Origin: Lophius americanus
Lineage: Eukaryota; Chordata; Actinopteri; Lophiiformes; Lophiidae
Length of the DNA: 64,000 nucleotides
Assembly (NCBI GenBank): GCA_037951165.1
Contig: JBBDHG010000015.1
Coordinates: forward strand, 4,874,501 to 4,938,500
Direction of reading: 5' to 3'
In this document: positions 10,791 to 24,854 of the stretch, piece after piece
How the letters are laid out: the number at the start of each line of letters is the position of its first letter
Position numbering within the stretch: the stretch's first letter is position 1
Position numbers and translations under genes: made by a program
Notes under the pieces: generated by a model
Seen by the model: the letters and a program-made list of their open reading frames with translations, nothing else
The model's database searches: none
What the model was told of the DNA's origin: nothing

Positions 10791-13700
10791 AAAAACTGCT
10801 GGAGCAGGTAAAGAATGGATGTAATGACACATTTATGAAGTCAAAAAAATAGAAAAGAAAAATCAGTGTGCAGCCCGGCTGTGGAGACGTCTGTGGCTTC
10901 TATATATTTCTATTCATATTTTTAACCCGGTGAGGGGTTAGCACTGTCACATTCAGCAATGATTTATTTATTTATGCAGCTGGCGAGCAAAGAAACTCAC
11001 AAAGGACAGGAAAAATGTGCCAGGAAACGGTATGAGGCCAGATGGGAGCGCGCTGGCAAATAGCGATTTTGTAATGGCGACTAAAAGACACAACAGTCAG
11101 AAGCAAATAAGTGGATGCAGGGGAGGCTGAGGATCTCCATCGTCGTGCTGTCAATACATTTCTCAACAGCACATATTGAAAAAGTGAGAATGCCCATTAA
11201 ATCTCATAATGACACTTTAGTGAAAGACAGCAGTACTCCCAATTATTTTAATGATTGCTTCTTCTTTAAAATAATTAATCACAAATCCCCAAAATATCAT
11301 GCTCTCGCTAAAATAAAATAAAAAAACAGTCTTAGCCTTTCTGTTGTATTATCAGTAGCGGGACGACGAGATACCAGTGCAATATAATTTGGTTGTTCTA
11401 TTTGCTCTACAGAATAAACTCTCTCTACTTATTGAGGTGAATGTGCAGCTTTTGCACCGGTTGGTCCCGGTCATCCTTCGATTGAATCCTCAGTATTACT
11501 TATGGATGGAGTTGGACATGCGATCCAAGCAGGAGTCAATCAAGAGGTCTTTACTCCCTCTGACACTCCGAGCTGGCTCGATACAATCGACATGCTGGGC
11601 CTCACTGATACCGCTCTCAGCTAAAGACTGTTGGACCGGCGCTGTGGAGAAGTCAGAAAGAGCTCCGTTACAGGGAGGTTCGGTCTCACACAGACTCAAA
11701 GTGAGCCCAGGTGGAGAGGAGATATTAAGAATTCTTATCATTTCATAAGGGACAACTCTGAGTGGAGCGTTTAGAGAAAGTTTCTCTCAGAAGGTCTTGC
11801 GTCATTGATTGTTTTTAGCTGGGATCCAGACCATAATGTGTGAGAGGTTACACTGCATTTCACCTCACCATGTGTGTGTGTGTGCGGTATAGTATGTAGT
11901 ATAGTATAAGTACATGAGAAGTAAATGTCTTATATACATTATAATATTGCACATGTTAATGGGTGTTCGATTTAAGTCAGTTACTTGGAATTTGTCCAAC
12001 CTTATTTAAACGGGTCGGGCCAACTGATCCTGCTGTAGTAAAATAACACAACAGCATTAAGTTGCTCTAACTCAAATATATTGAATTGGACAAAAATAAA
12101 TTAAATCCATTAAATCATCTGGAAATACTTTCCATTATCTATTTAAAGGAGCAGTCTGCCAAATGAAAGGGGTTTGCCTTTGAATGAAATATCAACTGAC
12201 ATGGCTGTGAAGAGTCCAGGGAGGAATTGTGTGTTTTTAAGTTGTTATTGGAAAACCCTTTTGTGTTTTGACAAATGGGGGATCATGCTTATTATTTAGC
12301 GCAGGAAAAAGCAACAGAGCACCAAATCTTGTCGTCAAAAGAAGCGTTGAGAGGTAAATGGAGGGTCTGTCAGTCTGGGGGTACAACTTGGCTCAGTGCC
12401 ACGCACTCCTTACCTGTGCCGTTTCACAGCCTCAAGCTTCAGACGGATCGATCCCTGAACCGCAACCCTGCCGCTCCACAGAATTGCAGACTGAGAGCTC
12501 GCCACCTCTCCTCCTGGGTTGCGATCACGGCGAGTTCATTTCACTAGGTGAACTGAAATTGGACCTTATTTCCAATGTGGTGATGCAACGCAGGCAGGAT
12601 CGGGCTGACTCAGAAAAAAATCCAGTTACGGAGAGAGCTTGCAGCGCCCTCTCTCCTCCTGAGGAGCGATCCCCAACAGCAATCAAAGTCTTTGTGCCTG
12701 ACGGCATTCACGCTCAGTGGATCATTTACTGTGCTAAATGATTTTGTTATGTTTTGCGCCGTTGTACCCGTTCATGTCAACTTGAATGAATCTTGAAAAA
12801 GTTGTGGAGTTTCATGTGCGTTTCACGATAATCATGTTTATCTTGCAAAAACAAGATTTCATAAAAACTAATGAAATAAGTGAAATAAGTGTAAACAATT
12901 ACACAGTTATCTCATAAGTCACGTTAGACTAAAAAATAGCCATCTGAATGTTTCTAGTGAAAGGAAAAAAAAGTGAAAATGATCGATTGTTGCTAACAGA
13001 CCACTGCAGCAGGGTCAACTTATTTATGGGTCAACATCTGGAGAAAGCAGATGCAAAATGTGTGCTACGTTTATTTAACTGCGAAACCAGGGAATAGGAG
13101 TCGTGGAGAGAGACGTGGAGAGACGACCAGCCCAATCGGGCTCAGTGACCACCATCTGTCAGCAGAAACAGGGAAAGCTATAATCAACCTCCTGCACGCT
13201 CACCCACACTTCTGGGAAATACCACACATCTAAATGTTAACCCCCAGGTGAAAAGCTAAATACACTTATAAAAATAGTTGTTTGGACTTACTATTTTATC
13301 TACTTAATTTAACTATTTCCACCACACTGAGTTGTGTTGTATATAATTTGATAATATTATGGCAAGAACTGATTTATGTGCAACCAACAATTCTGTATCT
13401 CCAGCCACTTTTATTCAATGACTTGGTCAGAATACAGCAAACACAACTGACCAGCATTATTCAACCGACTTCCTTCCAACTTCATTCTAGGACTGCAGGA
13501 TCGAAAAAAGACCATCAATTAGCCATCAACCCCATATTAATGGTGTGAGCTTCAAAGCCTGCACAGCTTCTGTCCTACGGGAGCTCATTTGAGACATTCT
13601 TAATGTAATGTTTTTGTAATTTACTCAATACTTTTACATCAGGCCAAATAAAGCAGCTTTAGTGGCTTTTAATTAGTTCTCAAATTAAGCAGGGTCAGAA

Positions 13701-14699
13701 AAACAGTTTATTTCCAAGTAAGTCCAAACTTAAAAGGAATTTAAGACTCCGAAGTACACCATTGTTTATAAATCTAACACTATTATAGTAATCAAATAAG
13801 ACAGAAGTGCATTTATTTCAATTAACATCTCACAATGGTCTTAGGGTGACAACTGTGGAAGTTTGTTTAATTTAAAACACAGAATCTTCACAGCTAGTCA
13901 TGAAAGTTGTTAAGGAATGAACCAGCGAGATAATATATAGTTTGAAATGGTCTGAAAAGAGAATTGTGTTCAAACAGTTCAACCGCCGTCTGAACATCTC
14001 TCCTCTGAGGTGGATCTGGGTTCAGACAAATATGCTGCCTATTGCCAGCAGAAGTGGCAGCTCATGTCCAGTGATGGAAGGGAAGTATTCCAGAGAAGTG
14101 TGTAAATGTACTGCATTAATATTGATCTTACGTCAAACCCCACTCGATGCCGGCAGTGACACACATTCATTCTGCTCTCCTGACCATTTGTGGCCAGCCT
14201 GATAAATCAGACCTAATGAACTTTGTGAAGACCTGCTGATCATTGTCATGAAAACCATCATTACCCCACTGAGTTACATCACCACACAGAGCGAGTGAAG
14301 CTCTAGAAAACGGAGCAGTTCCCCCATCCTTTGTCTGACTGTTATTTCTCTCCTCTTTTGTTGTCTGCAGCTCTTATATTACGTTTCTGTTTTGCTTGAA
14401 GGCAAAAGCCTGGTTGCATCGCCACACATAACGACAGCCTGCATTCATCGTCTTCCTCCACAAGATAACTGGCTCAGAATTGGTTTTCATGGCCCGATGA
14501 TCTCAATATCTAGCAGATTTTATTCATTGTCTTCAGATCAGCATCGGACATCTGGGTCATGGAGGTTACCAGATCACAGCTGGGGGGAGTATTTGAGAGC
14601 AAATAAACCTAGAGGTAGTTTGGGGAACAGCGGGGGTACATGATATATATTTTGTTAAACTAGGCCTATAATGTTGCCCCCGCCAGCAAGTGTACATCC

Positions 14700-15245
14700 C
14701 CGAAAAGCTCCAAATCCCTTGCATTATATAATCAATTCCCCTGATTGAACTCCTCAGATTAAATGTGACACATTAATAATCTCAAACAGTCCAAATTAAC
14801 TCAACCAGACTATTTCTATGTAGTCAGCAAAATGCCATAACATAAGGATAAGGTCTCATAGTGACTCAATAATTGAGATAAATACAATTAACTACTTTTC
14901 CTGAGCTCACAAATAAAACACACAGATTTCCTTGTGTCCAGTTATAGGAACTAAATTTAGACACAATTGGTCTTATTGTTGGAAAATTACGGATAAGACA
15001 CTATGTTTTCCACAAAAAAATCCCCTTTGTGAGTTATTATAGTGAATTATTATATATACATATACAAGATAGATTCATACGACCCAATTTGGACATAATT
15101 CCATTTATGGTGGGGAAGAAACGCTCAAAAACGTGTGTCGCAAACAGTGTCTCAGAAAAAAAGCTCCCTTAGTGAGTGAAATATGGTACAAGATATTTCT
15201 CCTTAAGGGGATTCATAAACACCAAATCTGGACTAAATCTCATGA
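14700..15245 (+). repeat. Dispersed repeat family A, copy 2 (diverged)
   Basis: Contains aatcccttgcattatataat, matching aatcccctgcattacacaac at 51.41 kb. It also carries aagctcccttagtgagtgaaatatgg and gattcataaacaccaaatctgga, matching the 41.4 kb copy. The boundaries are uncertain. Confidence 0.45.
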
Positions 15246-15555
15246 ACAAATAAGTGGATTGCACTTATGCAGCGTTTCCTAGTCTGCTCAACCACTCAAA
15301 GCGTTTTACAACACGAGTCAGCATTCAGCCATTCACACCAACATTCCTACAGTGACGGTAGAGGCCGCCGTGCAAAACACAACATGCTCATCTGGAGCCG
15401 TAACCATTTACGCCATCATTCACGCACCAATGGAAAAGACATTGGGAGCAACTTTTGGTTCGGTAAGTTGCTCAAGGACACTTCGACAAGTGGAAAGCAG
15501 TGGCTGGGGTTCGAACCGGCGCCCTCCAGATAAGCGGATGACCGCTCAACAAACT
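15246..15555 (-). mobile_element. SINE-like repeat with tRNA-like head, antisense
   Basis: Read on the plus strand it begins cacttatgcagcgtttcctag and cactcaaagcgttttacaac, then gttgctcaaggacacttcgac, and ends ggggttcgaaccggcg, an inverted B box (GGTTCGAACCCC on the minus strand). Members of this kind are abundant in fish. The body differs from the SINE at 10557. Confidence 0.6.
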
Positions 15556-16162
15556 GAGTTCATTAAATCGTCACATTCAGTATTCATCTTTGAATACACT
15601 TGTTAACTCTGTTAAGGTTTAGTTTTCACAGCTAAAAAAAATAAAAAATGTGATTGTAAATCTGGGATGGAGGAAATCGATCTAACACCTCAGACCTACT
15701 CTCCTCTTCGTTTCATGAAAGCCAGGCTACTTCCTGCTTTGCATCCATCCAATTTATTTTGCTTATCTGGGATCGGATTACGGTGGCAGCAGACAAGGGA
15801 AGGTGTTACAGATGTCCTTCTCCCCAGCAACACCCCCCAGCTCATCATGGGTGATCCTGAGCGGTTCAGTGAGTCCTCCTCCGAGCCGGACGTGCCTGGA
15901 AACCCTCCAAAGGGAAGCAACCCAGAGGCAAATATTAATCACATGATAACAATATAATCTAAATAATATAATTCAATTCAATTAAATGAACTTGATGCAT
16001 TTTCTTTTTTCATATGGGGCTGACTGTGTTGCAAACATTTCTCCCAGTCTCCACCGGTAACCGGATGATCAGTGTGCCGGTGGGAGCTTCAAGTGAAGAA
16101 GAGGTCAACGAAGGGATTAGTCATGAAATCCTGACAGGAGCACCCATTAATAGGGGAGGGGT

Positions 16163-16163
16163 T

Positions 16164-16195
<32 letters not shown>

Positions 16196-16221
16196 GGTGT
16201 GTGTGTGTGGGTGGGGGGGGG
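16163..16221. repeat. (GT)n / GGGTG / (G)n microsatellite
   Basis: A GT run followed by gggtgggtgggtg and a poly-G tract. Confidence 0.95.
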
Positions 16222-17644
16222 GCACCAAATAAATTATTCTCCATTAATAAACTGGGTCACTACATGAATGTTGAATGCGGCCTGACGACAGTGAGGAAGA
16301 GTATGGCTACTCTGCCCCAGAGACCCCACCCCCCTTTTTTTAAAGGTGCAATGGAGGAACATAGAGCCCCCATTCAACTCTGAGGGATGAACCCCCTGAC
16401 TGTGTCATCGTTTTTATTTAGGTTCATGCTTAACAGCTGGTCATAGATTGTATCTGCATGAATGTATGGATCCTGGCTGAATCCGAATATTCTACCTGTA
16501 TATTCACTGTGGGAGCTGAAGCCGGTGTGGGAATCTATGGGATACAGTATGGCTTTCATTGCCTAGAGGATGTGCACACAAACCCAAGCGCACGCTCAAA
16601 CAAATCTACTCTTAGATATGACTAGACTGAAAATGATGACACTAGTGGGCGAAAAATCTGTGCAGGTCTCTCAGCCCGAGACATAAATCCAATTTGCCGG
16701 CCGCTAATAATAGTGAACCCGTGTGGAGAGAGGGATCAATACACAAAATATCAGATCTGCATTATCAGCACAGCATCCTTTATGGAGGAAGTGGGTGCAT
16801 CAGACGGAGCAGTAAACTCTAACTTGTGAAGTGAGAAATGAATGTTGCTCCGCTGATAAAATCTTCCTGTCACTCGTAGCTTTGCTCCTCATATCTCTGG
16901 ACTCGGTCGATTCCTCCGTCCCGTGATAAACAGCAAAGGATCGGTTCCTGCGCTCCCTCAATGTCAGTGGCACACCGGCTTATCGCCGGATTTTATTTGC
17001 AGATAAAGCATTCAGCGCCGAGGATTTTTATCACACGCAGAGCGTATTTAGACTTTCTATGGCTATCATGAAGACGGCGGCAGGAAGTAAGACGACACAC
17101 ATGCATGAGTTAGCACTGCAAATACTAATACTAGGTAAAAAATAAGTAATTATTGTTTATAAGAATAAACGCAAGAGAAAGAGAACCTTTTTTTTTCTTT
17201 TCAGGACAGAGCAAAAGTCAAGCTGTCGTAGGTAAGTGACTGAAAAATGATCATTATGATATATAAATAAACAAATAATCAGAACAATAGATCTACTGAA
17301 GCTCACAAACAAACCAAAGTCGTTGAAGTAAATCAGACGTGTTTTAAGCAAAGCCATAAAAACAGCTTGATCTGTGTCGGGGTCGCAAACATCCATCCAA
17401 AAAGTCTCAAAAATGTAGGAATCCGAAAAATCTTAGAGATTATTTTTTCCTTATACTTCAAGGAAATCTTACGAATGAAATCATTTATTGCTTCACTAAA
17501 ATAAGTATATGACCAATCCACAAAACGACCTTCCTTCTTTAGGAAGCATGAAGACTTAAATTGCAAATCATGTTTTTGTATTTCAGCAGCAGATATTTTG
17601 TTTTTGGATCATTTACTTAATACCTATCAGCCTTAAAATTATAA

Positions 17645-17740
17645 GCGCTGACATGTGAAGTCAGAATAACATTGATTATCTGGTTATCATGGTTACCAGT
17701 CATGGGACATATTAGCAAGGTAAATATATGAGCAGAGGTT
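17645..17740 (+). mobile_element. Tc1-like transposon 5'-end fragment
   Basis: The blocks ataacattgattatctggtt, atcatggttaccagtcatgg and gacatattagcaagg match the 5' flank of the relic at 40.03 kb and the complement of 61.62-61.70 kb. No coding part remains. Confidence 0.5.
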
Positions 17741-18354
17741 CACATTTATGCAGAAGTAGAGTCACCAGGTGGGTAAAAATACAGTCATCGTTTGACCTCT
17801 GCATGCGGCATCATCATCAAAGCATTATTTTATAAATGTTTTAAGTAATTAGAATTTTTTTTTTTGGAATATTCACTTGGATTATCAGCAGATATCAAAT
17901 ATTGTAATAATTTTTTTGTAATTTACAGATATTTCAGAAATATTTTTTTATATTCAGTTTATAATGATCCCGTTTAGGTATTTAAATTGCATTGCAATGC
18001 AAAAGTTCAATAATCATTTATCCATATTAAATTATTAAATGACACGTCCAAAATACATCAGAATAATAAATATTCTTATAAAAATGCTTAACGGCATTTA
18101 ACGTTTCTTTGGGGGAAAAAATCTGTATCTTGCAGTGCAAATCAATCTTGAATCTGCATCAGATTTGGATCTAATCACCTCCTCCTTGGTCCTGGATTCT
18201 TCAATCCATATAATCTTAATTGAAATCTGCCAACAAGCTTGTTTACAAAGTTTGTTGGTTGATGTTAAAACTGATCACTCACACCCCCCTCCCCACACAA
18301 ACAAAATACTCAGCCTTCGCTCGCAAGAAATCTAAAGTGAAAAGATAAAATTTC

Positions 18355-18440
18355 CCTAGTGAGCCACTCAAAATGCTACAAGGTAAAAGCAGATAAAAGC
18401 ATCAACAACAAATATAATGATAATTATATATAAAAAGAAA
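18355..18440 (-). mobile_element. L2-clade LINE 3'-end fragment
   Basis: gctacaaggtaaaagcagat followed by aaaagcatcaacaacaaata corresponds to the 3' untranslated end of the copies at 20.83-20.90 kb and, in complement, 43.57-43.60 kb. Confidence 0.65.
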
Positions 18441-19141
18441 ATTCCAGTATGTCTAATAAATTTGGCTTCAGCTAAATCTATTTAATTCAGACAGTCACAC
18501 AGTTATTGATAGAAAAAAAAAAATCATATTTTATGCTGGATTACCTCTGAGGGAAGAGGTGATTCCGCAAACAGAGACTAAGGATGGAAATCCTGCCCTC
18601 TTTTATTCGACCATTTGTATGTGAGAATAGTCGCGGCTGTGGACAGAGGAGTTGTAAGAGGAACCTTGGACGTATGAAAGCCCACAGCAGCGCCCAAGAT
18701 AAATAAACCTGCTGCTCAGACAGATGACCATTAACCAGGAGAGTTGGGTTTTTAACTATTGTGAAAAAACATGTTTTTTCTCTTAAATACATCCAAGAAA
18801 TAATTTTCTGAGCCTTGGATGTGTGTGTTTTTCTTCTTCTACGCTCTGCTGTGGACATCGAGGTGCACTCCAAACTTGGATTTTGACTGAACTTATACAT
18901 TTAAATGGCCAATAATTGATACAGTTGACATATCTTGATCACTGCGTGACGCACAGAAAACATATGATGTTGCATTTTTGCAAGAGCCAAATGCAGCTCA
19001 CCAAAAGAATATGTCAGCACGTAAAAAAACTGTCCACTCATTCAGATACAAAACTGTACGTACATCCCAGTAAAGTCCCAGTCCAGTGTGGTCACCAGAT
19101 TCACCTGCTGTTCAGCTCATTGGTTATTGCATTTCAGGCCT

Positions 19142-19830
19142 CATCTGAATTACACACATAAAATAAACTTCAAATAGATCCACAGCTATGAAGTGTATTC
19201 GCATAACCTTTGTGTCCAAGAGAAGGTTAGAGCTGAAATACTGTGTTTTTTCCGTGCCAGCGACATTGAACTTGTCACCACGTGTGAGTGATCTTTGATC
19301 AAACACAAAAGAATAAAAGCATCGCTAAAGTTCTTCTGATTTATATTTTGGCTGAAAAAGTCTATATCATTTTATTACAGTGACAACATGGAATAAAACA
19401 ATCAATTAATTTCTTTAGAAACTCTCTGAAAAATACTGCATTTAAATTGATATTTGAGTCACAAAGTAAATTTTATGTTACAGGAATTTTGAGGGATAGG
19501 ACCAGGAGGGCTCCCCATTTGGCACATTTGGATAGCCAAGTACCCAAGATGTGCAAAAATGAAAAATGGGAATTTGACCCCTGAGAGGCTAAAGTCGCCA
19601 CTAAGGGGAGCTATAAGCATATACTACAAGCTGTGAGTTTTTCATGTATTTTTTGTGGACAAAGGAATAATAATCCTGTGCTTTGCACTTCAGGTACAGA
19701 AAATAACACTGGACTCCTGGAAAGAGGGTCTTTCCACTGACTAGAACCTTCTCTGAGGCAAAGACAGTAGTATATGGAAAAATAGATATGGAACACTTAG
19801 CTCCAGACATAAAACCTTAAAACTGAGGTC
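19142..19830 (+). repeat. Dispersed repeat family B, copy 1
   Basis: Blocks ctgaattacacacataaaat, attcgcataacctttgtgtc, gggataggaccaggaggg and aaaaatgggaatttgacccc recur in order at 22.79-23.24 kb. The class is unknown. Confidence 0.55.
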
Positions 19831-20747
19831 TTCTAGGCGAACCTGTAGAAATCTCCAGATACTGAGAGAGAGATCAGATATTATGCAATTAACGCAATGG
19901 GTTTCCACAATATTTTCTAGTTAAGCCAATAAATTAACAGCAAGAGAAAAAATAAACTAGGTAAAGTCATATATCACTTTATAAATTGAAGAATTAAGCA
20001 TTTGAACAGGTTTAAGGAAATTATATGCAGCTCTTTGAAATTTACTGATCACACGGACAAAACAAGGGAATAAATATATACATACCCAATCAAATTAAGA
20101 AATATGTGTTAACTTTTTTCAACTTAACCCACTTTAGCCACTATATGTTAAAATTAAAACCACACCAACACAATTTGATTGATTTGACAACCTGACAGAT
20201 CTGACAGAATCACATAAGCATAGCATAGTATTATGCTACGTTTCACGTACATTAGTTCATGTCATAAGTAACATGTTCAAAATAGTGGAAAATTTGCTCA
20301 AAGCCAAAAAATGTCTTCTTGCAACCTCGGGCATCAACTTTGATGAGGATCAATGTTTGAGTGACCACTGGGCCGAAAGGGATTGAAATCCACAGAATTA
20401 TGCTGCTGGCGTTTCTAAAAATATGACCTCATTAGGAGTCTGGAGAGACGTGTGATTGACAAATAAAAAAACAAAAACACCAGGATAATTTCCCCCTCAT
20501 CATCTAGGAATGTGACCCGTGTTTGTTCACATCCACTGACGGCCGATGTTGCCTCCAGCTTAACGCTGACGACTGCTTAGAAGCAGCTGTGGCCTTTAGA
20601 TAGGATCCATGTCTTTCTATTTTACCGTCATGGTTCAAATGTGCATTACCTTCGTAGGATTTTGACACTAGGATGAGTTAATTAACTGCTTAGATTAATT
20701 AATACAGGCTCACACAGGCTCACACAGGCTAACTACTAACCGCAGTT

Positions 20748-20748
20748 G

Positions 20749-20793
<45 letters not shown>
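20748..20793. repeat. (AAT)n microsatellite, 3' tail of an L2 copy
   Basis: Directly abuts the 3' end of the minus-strand L2 fragment at 20794-21155, as expected for the repetitive tail of this LINE clade. Confidence 0.9.
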
Positions 20794-21155
20794 TACATTT
20801 TATTCATAACCCACTTCACATTTGGATCAAATCTTAAAGTGCTACAAGGCAAAAGCAGATAAAAGCATTAATACAAAATATAATAATAACTATGTAAAAA
20901 TATGAGCAAAAAGCAGCAATGTTAATTAAAATAAGTTCTGCACAAAAGGAAAGTCTTAAGTCCTTTTTTAAAAGTCTCAGTCGTCTGTGGGGCCCTCAGA
21001 TGGTCGGGGAGGGCATTCCACAGACGAGTTGCAGCAGAACAGAAGGCCCGATCACCCATGTTGCTGAGCTTAGTCCGGGGAAGGAGGAGGCAGTTTGAGT
21101 GAGACAAACGGAGGGATCGTTTTGAGGTCAGAGGGGTGAGTAGTTCTTTCAGTTA
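20794..21155 (-). mobile_element. L2-clade LINE, 3'-terminal fragment (5' truncated)
   Basis: The minus strand encodes the extreme C-terminus of an L2-type ORF2: LPRTKLSNMGDRAFCSAATR, LWNALPDHLRAPQTTETFKK and GLKTFL, preceded by a degenerate ELLTPLTS. The 3' UTR (agcactttaagatttgatcc) and an ATT tail follow. It is the same subfamily as the copy at 42.28-43.65 kb. 5' truncation is normal for target-primed insertion. Confidence 0.9.
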
Positions 21156-22448
21156 GAGTTCTCCCAGTTGTTGGGTTTGAGTCAGTGACAGTGCGCAGTA
21201 AACCACAGATGTGAACAACCTGTGTAAAAGGTTTATCCATATTATTGCTGTCAATACATAATTACATAATGACAATACATAATTTTACATAATGAGTAAA
21301 CACAAAATAGAGGTTTTAAATGATGATTTGTATCCATTGAACAGTTTAGAGTCTTGTAAAAAATTAATCTGAACTAAAAATATTTAATCAAACTATTTAT
21401 AAACAGTACTATACGCATATATCCAGACTGAATTAGGGCTATTTTACCACAGTCATGAATGTTATAACACTATAAAGACAAATATTTCAAATCATACCAC
21501 ACATCAAGCCCATACAAATTATTGCTCTGACACCTGATTTCCTCTTTACCAGAGAAAGAAACAACACAAAGAAAAAATGGTTGGAAAATGGTTCACTGAC
21601 GTAGTGTTTTAAAACCGAAAAATCTCATGTCTGGGGAAAAACAGTGAATGACTCGTCTGGTTGTGTTTTTTTTTTACAGCTGCTCAAGGATGCAGTTGAC
21701 TGGGAACTAAATTCATAAACAACTATTAATAAGGGATTAAATCGAGTGAAACCTTCATTAAAACTATGCTTTTCTGTATGAGCATATCTTGGTCGGTTGA
21801 TTTAAGCATTAATCCAGAGATTAGTTCCTCATCAAGCATGAAGAGTGGAATAATCCTCAATTTTCTCTCTCAGCTATGTAGGGGTAGGAATGCTCAAGGG
21901 AGGTTCCGGCCCATTTTATAGACTCCCTAATGCCAGACTTCCTGTTGACTCTCCTGATGAATTAATAGCACCAGCAAGGATATGATACTTATGCATTTGC
22001 ACCTCAGTACCGATGCTATACCTATGTATGAGTGGCAGCATGTACATTTTATACACATTATTTTGCTGATAACACATCTAAGCTTCTACTGATGTAGAAT
22101 TCTGATTTACAAGCTGAAAAGAAAGTTTGCATTGTGGCGTTGTTCTTGCTGAATAAACTATCTTCAGCGCTGCTAACAGACATGTTTATGGGTAATGTGC
22201 CGCATCGATTTACTACACAGAACTATTTGCACAGTCATCTTAGACATATAATTGAGATACCACCTCGGCTTGAGTGGGAACAATGTCTGGAAACAATGAC
22301 TCTATGGACAAGAGAGTGTCAGATTGATAAATGGGGGCAGTAATAATTGGGTGTATGATTACACCCACTTTATAGCTCTTGCCTCTGAGCTGCAGCCGCA
22401 TCACTACTTCCCGTATTTCCTGTGTGATGAGTCACGCTTGGATGCCCT

Positions 22449-22482
22449 ACCACCATCACCAACACCATCACCATCACCATCA
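22449..22482. repeat. (CCATCA)n-like microsatellite
   Basis: Imperfect caccatcac units encoding His-rich nonsense frames. Confidence 0.85.
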
Positions 22483-22784
22483 CTCTACACTAACTATGAC
22501 AGAGGCATACAACGGACAGCTTGACTTACAACCATTTTGGCGTTTGATATACCTCCCATAATTCCTTTCTGCAGGACTAAGAAAAGGCGATATGTCACTT
22601 GATCACAGCAGTAAAACTGTCATGAAGCGTGGACGTGAACAGATGCTCCAAGTTATCTGGACTAATTGCTCGGCCTGCTCCACTAACTTGGAACCCTCCC
22701 ACACAATCACTTATGCAGGCTGCTCCCTCAGAATGAAGTTAAAGGTAAATAGCCTGTAAATTATTAGCTAAGCCTTGCCTGAAT

Positions 22785-23235
22785 TACACACCCCAAATAA
22801 AGTTAGAATAGCGCCGCAACTATCAGGTTTATTTGCATAAGCTTGGTGTCTATGGAAAAGTAAAATTGTACATGTTTATATGTACAATCTGTAATTAAAC
22901 ACAAAGAACCAATATTTCTATCATTGCCCTGATTTTTTTAATGGATAAAAAAAGGCTAAAACGTTATTATATTGATCACTACTGCATCAAAATTGATACA
23001 AATACCACAAAGTTCATGGTACTCTGTGAAAGCATGTTCCACATGTGGTCCTATAGTTTGTGGAATAGGACCAGTTGGACAGACAGTAAACTCAAAATGT
23101 GCTAAAAATGGGATTTGATCCCAGAGAGGGAGGTTTGGCTGTAAAATACCACCTTTGGCTCTGACATATGCCAATGTTTAATCAAAGTCCAGCATTGTAC
23201 ACAATAAAAATAAATAACAAAAACTAGGTAGAAGC
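22785..23235 (+). repeat. Dispersed repeat family B, copy 2
   Basis: Aligns with 19142-19830: ctgaattacacaccccaaat, atttgcataagcttggtgtc, ggaataggaccagttgg, aaaatgggatttgatccc. Its end (aactaggtagaagcccaatt) matches a third fragment at 45.5 kb. Confidence 0.55.
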
Positions 23236-23282
23236 CCAATTATGGACCTGTCAAGACAAACAAGAGAGATGCTTTTGGTGGC

Positions 23283-23285
<3 letters not shown>

Positions 23286-23318
<33 letters not shown>
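23286..23318. repeat. (GA)n microsatellite
   Basis: About 16 GA dinucleotides. Confidence 0.95.
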
Positions 23319-23320
<2 letters not shown>

Positions 23321-24854
23321 GCATGCCTGCCAAGAATTATTATCATCTTCTGTGCAAGATTATTTATTGCATATTTGCAAAATTACACACACATAAATGC
23401 AGCCTCATACATTGTGCATGCTTTCTTGCTTTAATTTGTGAAATGTATTGATTTTCTTTCATTGATGAATGCTGTTGTTGTGAAATGAATGGCTGGGAGA
23501 TATCCTCCATTCCTATGGTGAGCATAGAGGATATATGGCCATGGAAAAATAACCATACCTCAGAGTCAATTTAAAATCATTCTTGCTTTTAAAACCGAAT
23601 AAATAAAAAAAGGCAAATTTTCCTCTCATGGCTAATTTGAATTTATACGAACAGTTTGCCAGATATTCTTCGGAAAAGATGAGCACCCTTCATAGCCAAC
23701 TAAAGCAGCATGTTTCCACGAAAACCACACTAATTAAATGAGGTTCTGTGGATAAAAATTTGGTGAAGACATATGTGGAGTTAGCCACATAAAAGCTCCA
23801 CAAAAAGTCCAATTTTCATTGAAAGGACCAAAATCCGAAATTGTAAAAAAAATTAGATTAAGAAAAAGAAAAACTTTTTTTGGTTAGACCAACAAAATGT
23901 GATTGATTAGAAACAACTTCACAGTTGTCACGTAGAACAGGAAGTATTTGGAAGAGAATTAAGTCAAGTAAAGCAAAATGGAATATTTTTATTTTTTCCA
24001 TTTGCAGATTTTTTGTTTTTGTTTTGTTTTATTTACCATCTTGTTTATTTCAAGCCCTAAAGACCTTCCATTTATTTAGAATATCTTGGAATAGGCATTA
24101 TGGAACAGAATTAAGTTAAGACAACTTAAAAAGGACTTTTTACAATACAAGAATACAAGAATATCTTGATATTAGGTCTCTGGTTTGCGGTGGGTCTTGT
24201 CTTCCATCTAGTTAGTGTTCCACCTTTGAGCACAGACGTGAGTGAAATGGGACTGGGTCTTTATGTTTTATCCAAGGATAAGACCCAAAGCCCCTCAAGA
24301 CACCAGACTAGTCTGGACATGAGGAACAGAGTGAGACAAAGAGCAGAGGACAGATCCCCAAAGAAGGAGGACAAGAGTTGAAGAGAGATCCTTTAGTAGC
24401 CCGAATCTTCTCCGGCATTAATTACACTGTATTGATCACCGGCAGGAGGGAAGACGAGCAGGGGGGAGATCCAGCAAAGAGGAAGAGACAGTTGGCAAAA
24501 TTGCCAGCTATAGTTACTGTAAAGCTTGTTAAAGAGAGGGTGGCAGAGCAATTAAACCAAAGTCATACAGTAGATAATTAGAAAATTCCCCACACACTCT
24601 CTCTATACACCCTTTTAGCCACACTGACACAATGAAAGAGTGAGGGTGTCAAATTAATTTAAGTCAACGGTCCGTGTGCATTGTTCTCATCCATCTCACA
24701 GCTCCATGCATGGCTTGATTTGAAATTCTCCGCATTGATTTTCTTTTTCTTTTCCCTTCTGCCTTTCGTCCGGTCCATCCTTGTAATCAACCGTAATAGA
24801 ATGGTCATGCCTCACATGGCTGGCTCCTCATGAACAACTCGAGCGACACGCGAC

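Noticed and set aside
18541..18900. 119-codon minus-strand frame
   Set aside because: No domain recognised and no splice context. Frames of this length are expected by chance in 64 kb.
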